From assembly GCA_043744255.1 (NCBI GenBank), contig JAYTVA010000001.1, positions 51,379 to 115,378 on the forward strand: a DNA stretch of 64,000 nt. Direction: 5' to 3'. The stretch is from UKL13-2 sp043744255 (GTDB lineage Bacteria > Pseudomonadota > Gammaproteobacteria > Burkholderiales > Usitatibacteraceae). How positions within the stretch are numbered: position 1 is the first letter of the stretch; the number at the start of each line of letters is the position of its first letter. Both the position numbers and the translations under genes were made by a program. The notes beneath the pieces are model-generated. The model was not told where the DNA came from. It did not search any database and saw only the letters and a list, made by a program, of their open reading frames with translations. Below are positions 63,006 through 64,000 of the stretch, piece after piece.

Positions 63006-63594
63006 ATTATTCGCAGCGATGCTGCCGTTGGTGGTGCTGGGGTCATGCGCAACGGTTGCGCCGTTACCATCGAGCACGAAGGCCGCGATGGACAATACCC
63101 GCGTCGGTTTTGGACGAGCGATTTCGGAAGGTGATCTCGCCGCATGGAACATCGACATTCGTACGCACGATGGCGCAGGGCTGCCGCCGGGGAAGGGCGA
63201 CGCGGTCAAGGGCAAGCTCGTGTACGAAGAAAAATGCGTGTCGTGCCACGGCGTTGATGCCAAAGGCGGGCCAGTATTCGGCACCATGGTTGGCGGCATT
63301 GGTTCGTTCAAAACGGATCGACGCGTGTTGACCCCCGGCAGCATGTACCCGTATGCACCGATCTTGTTCGATTACGTTCGCCGCGCCATGCCCATGGCAA
63401 ACCCGCAATCACTCAGCAACGACGAGGTGTATGCGGTGTCGGCATACATTCTTCATCTCAATGGGCTGGTGGGTGTGAATGATGAGATGAATAGCAAAAC
63501 GCTGGTGGCCGTGCAGATGCCGAACCGCGATGGATTCATCGTCGATGATCGGCCGGATACCAAGGCGGCGCGGTGTATGAAGGATTGCAAGTAG
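62992..63594 (+). CDS. soxD: SoxD-like monoheme cytochrome c, probable lipoprotein
   Basis: This 200-residue cytochrome has an N-terminal signal with a lipobox-like LGSC (Cys19), so it may be anchored in a membrane. The heme site is CVSCH (C82, C85, H86), with a later Met-rich segment RAMPMANPQ supplying the axial ligand. It should accept electrons from the SoxC-like subunit. It is shorter than the diheme SoxD of Paracoccus, which suits a sulfite dehydrogenase. The ATG at 62992 lies inside the soxC end. Confidence 0.85.
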   Translation: MASAKLFAAMLPLVVLGSCATVAPLPSSTKAAMDNTRVGFGRAISEGDLAAWNIDIRTHDGAGLPPGKGDAVKGKLVYEEKCVSCHGVDAKGGPVFGTMVGGIGSFKTDRRVLTPGSMYPYAPILFDYVRRAMPMANPQSLSNDEVYAVSAYILHLNGLVGVNDEMNSKTLVAVQMPNRDGFIVDDRPDTKAARCMKDCK

Positions 63595-63604
63595 CTGAAC
63601 GAAG

Positions 63605-63635
63605 TTGGGCAGATTTCGGTCTGCCCAATTTTTTT
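63605..63635 (+). terminator. Terminator after soxCD
   Basis: TTGGGCAGA and TCTGCCCAA pair around TTTCGG and are followed by seven T. Confidence 0.95.
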
Positions 63636-64000
63636 GCGTTGAGGCTCTTGCAGGTTAGAAAATCTTTTTGTCGTCATGACAACAGATTCCTCGTCCCTAC
63701 CAAGGACTTCCGTTGGTCGTCGCAGTTCGTGCTCACTCGGAATGGCAGGGTGGTGTCGGGTAGCTGCGCAACCTGACCTTGCATCTTGAAAACGTCAGTA
63801 GTAATGTCTGACCGAGTGACGGTGACCGCGAGTCCATCCCGAATTTTGTGCTTATCGATTTTTTGCTAGACGGGGTTTAAGCGGTCTCCAAAGCGAATCA
63901 TAAACTGAACATCCCGCTAGAAATTGCAAGTGTTTTATCGCGCGAATTGCGTGTACGGCGAACACGACTTACCCACCGCGGCGTGCGTTCACGCTAGATT
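63636..64000. other. Gene-free end of the window
   Basis: A decayed relative of the 61422 repeat lies at about 63673-63755 (CAGATTCCTCGTC, GCTCACTCGGAATG). No convincing gene or promoter was found in the rest. Confidence 0.55.

Overview
The window looks like the chromosome of a betaproteobacterium, probably Burkholderiales-like. The gene orders rpmI-rplT-pheS-pheT-ihfA-merR and pepA-holC-DUF2486-valS are typical of that class, and all ordinary genes share moderately high GC and similar codon use. This is inferred from gene order and protein families; no database was searched.

Layout. 0-4.7 kb: translation genes and IHF. 4.76-13 kb: tRNA-Pro(GGG), followed on the minus strand by a tightly packed six-gene defence operon, abiEi-abiEii-jetA-jetB-jetC-jetD. 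This is an AbiE type IV toxin-antitoxin pair joined to a type I Wadjet anti-plasmid system. 13-24.4 kb: chrBA, tusA, an enoyl-CoA hydratase with an MFS exporter, valS, DUF2486, holC, pepA and lptF (no lptG follows). 24.5-27.6 kb: tRNA-Ser(GGA) and a small decayed island bounded by a 15-bp copy of the tRNA 3' end. The island holds a frameshifted MobV relaxase, a small membrane protein, IS21 and IS256 remnants and a duplicated toxin fragment. An intact ParE/YefM-type pair lies just outside it.

28.6-49 kb is a catabolic region. It has a TonB receptor, IlvD/Edd sugar-acid dehydratase, HpcH/HpaI aldolase, CUT1 ABC importer, GH31 glycosidase, aldose epimerase, SMP-30 lactonase, sugar dehydrogenase (SDR), an orphan TctC protein, a GntR regulator, and a suyA-suyB-slcC-comC-like set. 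Together these can import a glycoside, cleave it, oxidise the sugar at C1, open the lactone, dehydrate the acid and split it to pyruvate plus an aldehyde (a non-phosphorylative or 'sulfo' Entner-Doudoroff route). The last four genes look like a sulfolactate racemisation and desulfonation module. The TonB-receptor and suyA promoters carry the same operator with identical geometry, so the two halves are probably one GntR regulon. A SoxCD-like sulfite dehydrogenase at 61.7-63.6 kb could oxidise the released sulfite. The most interesting hypothesis is a complete sulfosugar-to-sulfate locus. The main alternative is xylose/xyloside (Dahms-type) catabolism beside a separate sulfolactate module.

49-64 kb: three tandem phage-tail-collar (microcystin-dependent-like) proteins are divergent from a 2189-residue secreted protein with six near-identical 324-bp repeats and a beta-helix. 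Then come a class C beta-lactamase-like hydrolase, a tiny ORF + ThiS/MoaD-like protein + beta-propeller trio, and soxCD. Several families of palindromic intergenic repeats fill gaps between the accessory genes.
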